From RH-AL1 sp965198485 (GTDB lineage Bacteria; Pseudomonadota; Alphaproteobacteria; Rhizobiales; Beijerinckiaceae), in NCBI GenBank assembly GCA_965198485.1, contig CBDAPQ010000005.1, positions 806,001 to 870,000 on the forward strand: 64,000 nucleotides of DNA. Reading direction: 5' to 3'. The translations under genes and the position numbers were made by a program. Shown piece by piece: positions 62,815 to 64,000 of the stretch (its first letter is position 1; the number at the start of each line of letters is the position of its first letter). The notes below the pieces were generated by a model. That model was not told the DNA's origin. It was given only the letters and a program-made list of their open reading frames with translations, and did no database searches.

Positions 62815-63923
62815 TCACTTATGATCTTCCTGTATTCGGACGGGAACCGCTCAACCCGCGCCTCCAACGCTGGAAACTGCGTCTTTCTCTTCGGTGAAGC
62901 GTTAACCGTCTCAAGCTCAACAGATTGCTTGCAAGGAAAAAATTCCAAACTTGAAGGCCAGTTGACGTAGAAGTGTGGGTACTCGCAGACATCATCTCCG
63001 ATATCGTCGATTGCGACAATATCCTCAAAGCTCAAGAAGCCTATTACATTCAGCCAAGCTCTTTCATTCTCCGGTAATTGCCTCCAAACATCAAATAAGG
63101 CGCAGCGGTCGATTGACCTGGGATCAGACCATGGGTTCTCCCAGGAAGCGATCTCCTCATCATTATGCGCATTGGCAACATCCCAGCTGACGCCATCCTC
63201 TGCAAAGAAGGCGAAGCATCGCTTATGCTGGAAGCTTAGGCCTAGATGCGTGATCTCTCTCGGCTGGATGATCTGCCAGAGGCGTATTGCAGCATCCCCA
63301 GCGTAAGGATAAGTTTTGTCTTTGATGCTTCTTATTAAGACATAGACGCTAGTGTGATCCTCAAGAATACGCTTGATCTTTCGCTTATTCGTAAGCGCGG
63401 CTGACAAGGCGGTCTTTCTCGAACGCGTCCGGATCGAAGCAGAAAATCCAAAGTAAGAGAAAAGAAGATGATCGTTCTTTGGTTGTAATAACATATCCTC
63501 AAGGGCCGACTTGCCCCATAGGTAAACCTCTGAAATACCCTGCGATCTGCTCCAGGCCCGAATATCGTCAAAACATCTTTTGGAGAAATCGCAAGCCGCT
63601 ATGAAGATGATACCGTCCAGCGTAGGTGCTACATTAGCTATATCGCGAAGATAGCGCGCCAGCTTCAACGGTCCGATTACCCGCTCTCTTTTGCATTGTA
63701 TAAGCCAGGTTCTTGTTTCTTCTGCATCGATTTCGTCTGGCTCAGAGGTAATTCTCTCAAGCCCTCGAACATCGAACCCATCGTCCGTTCCCAGCTTCCC
63801 AGTCGCCTCAAGCTGTTGCCAAGGCCTGAAGTCATACAGCAGCTGCTTAGCAAGATCCTCAAAGCGCCGAGGATCAAGATCTTCAAAATGGAGAGGGTTG
63901 AGCGTCCTCGAAGCCTTTGTCAT
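62811..63923 (-). CDS. Restriction endonuclease-like protein (Mrr/PD-(D/E)XK)
   Basis: A 370-residue protein. The N-terminus has LHFEDLDPRRFEDLAKQLLYD, the catalytic-type Asp in LGTDDGFDVRG, and TWLIQCKRERVIGPLKLARYL (Q-x-K), matching Mrr-type PD-(D/E)XK nucleases. The rest (EDHTSVYVLIRSIKDKTYPYA and on) is an unknown domain. GC is clearly lower than in its neighbours, implying recent acquisition. Probably a defence nuclease of the island. Confidence 0.75.
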   Translation of the reverse strand: MTKASRTLNPLHFEDLDPRRFEDLAKQLLYDFRPWQQLEATGKLGTDDGFDVRGLERITSEPDEIDAEETRTWLIQCKRERVIGPLKLARYLRDIANVAPTLDGIIFIAACDFSKRCFDDIRAWSRSQGISEVYLWGKSALEDMLLQPKNDHLLFSYFGFSASIRTRSRKTALSAALTNKRKIKRILEDHTSVYVLIRSIKDKTYPYAGDAAIRLWQIIQPREITHLGLSFQHKRCFAFFAEDGVSWDVANAHNDEEIASWENPWSDPRSIDRCALFDVWRQLPENERAWLNVIGFLSFEDIVAIDDIGDDVCEYPHFYVNWPSSLEFFPCKQSVELETVNASPKRKTQFPALEARVERFPSEYRKIISE

Positions 63924-64000
63924 TCGAGCGATGCCGTCGCGATCTCAAGCGTAGGCTTTGCGCCGCGCGCGACACAGCGAGCCCGCTTCAGGTCGGTCGG

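Overview
The window looks like a chromosomal segment of a GC-rich alphaproteobacterium, most likely of the order Hyphomicrobiales. The evidence is the gene order ppsR-maf-aroE-coaE-dnaQ facing hemE, a CtrA-type TTAA-N7-TTAA site between them, TTG/GTG starts in several genes, and the Urt/formamidase gene set. Genus assignment is not possible from sequence alone.

Left part (1-17 kb, mostly minus strand): a three-gene respiratory formate dehydrogenase (fdhA with an in-frame selenocysteine UGA and a visible SECIS hairpin, fdhB, fdhI); YbgC-type thioesterase; gluconokinase; Dps; a DUF2852 protein; an mtnP-apt-binding-protein operon for methylthioadenosine/adenine salvage; a TonB-dependent receptor with a one-base frameshift next to tonB; a glutathione S-transferase remnant; and a LuxR-type response regulator beside a very large hybrid histidine kinase whose N-terminus is an NCS1 nucleobase-permease-like membrane domain.

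Middle (18.8-30.2 kb, plus strand): two near-identical UrtA-type binding proteins flanking an amidase, followed by urtBCDE-type permease/ATPase genes, formamidase fmdA, fmdB, a MetX-like hydrolase and a MOSC protein. This reads as one uptake-and-hydrolysis locus for formamide or short amides and urea-like compounds. Its product formate is the substrate of the formate dehydrogenase at the left edge. The same 17-base operator-like motif sits at the same distance upstream of both urtA copies. A two-gene exopolysaccharide module follows (WecG-WcaJ fusion plus a left-handed beta-helix protein).

33.3-39.7 kb: the conserved origin-proximal set. dnaQ, coaE, aroE, maf and ppsR run leftwards and hemE and leuB run rightwards from a 348-base intergenic region with CtrA, DnaA-like and W-box-like sites. 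This is the likely chromosomal origin. A tRNA-Ser(GGA) gene closes the block.

Right part (39.7-64 kb): an accessory region beginning at the tRNA gene. It holds orphan genes, IS630 and IS91 remnants, an ABC-three-component (ABC-3C) defence-type operon with its own XRE regulator and two extra downstream genes (one broken by IS630 debris), a serine-recombinase cassette (small ORF, DUF2924, recombinase, HTH protein) with a degenerate partial second copy 2.4 kb away, a phage-satellite-like module (ImmA/IrrE protease, excisionase-like HTH, RepA-like ATPase, small-terminase-like protein, ParB-methyltransferase fusion), a frameshifted SDR, Ku, and an Mrr/PD-(D/E)XK-like nuclease. The ABC-3C operon plus its two unnamed partners is the best candidate for a little-described system.
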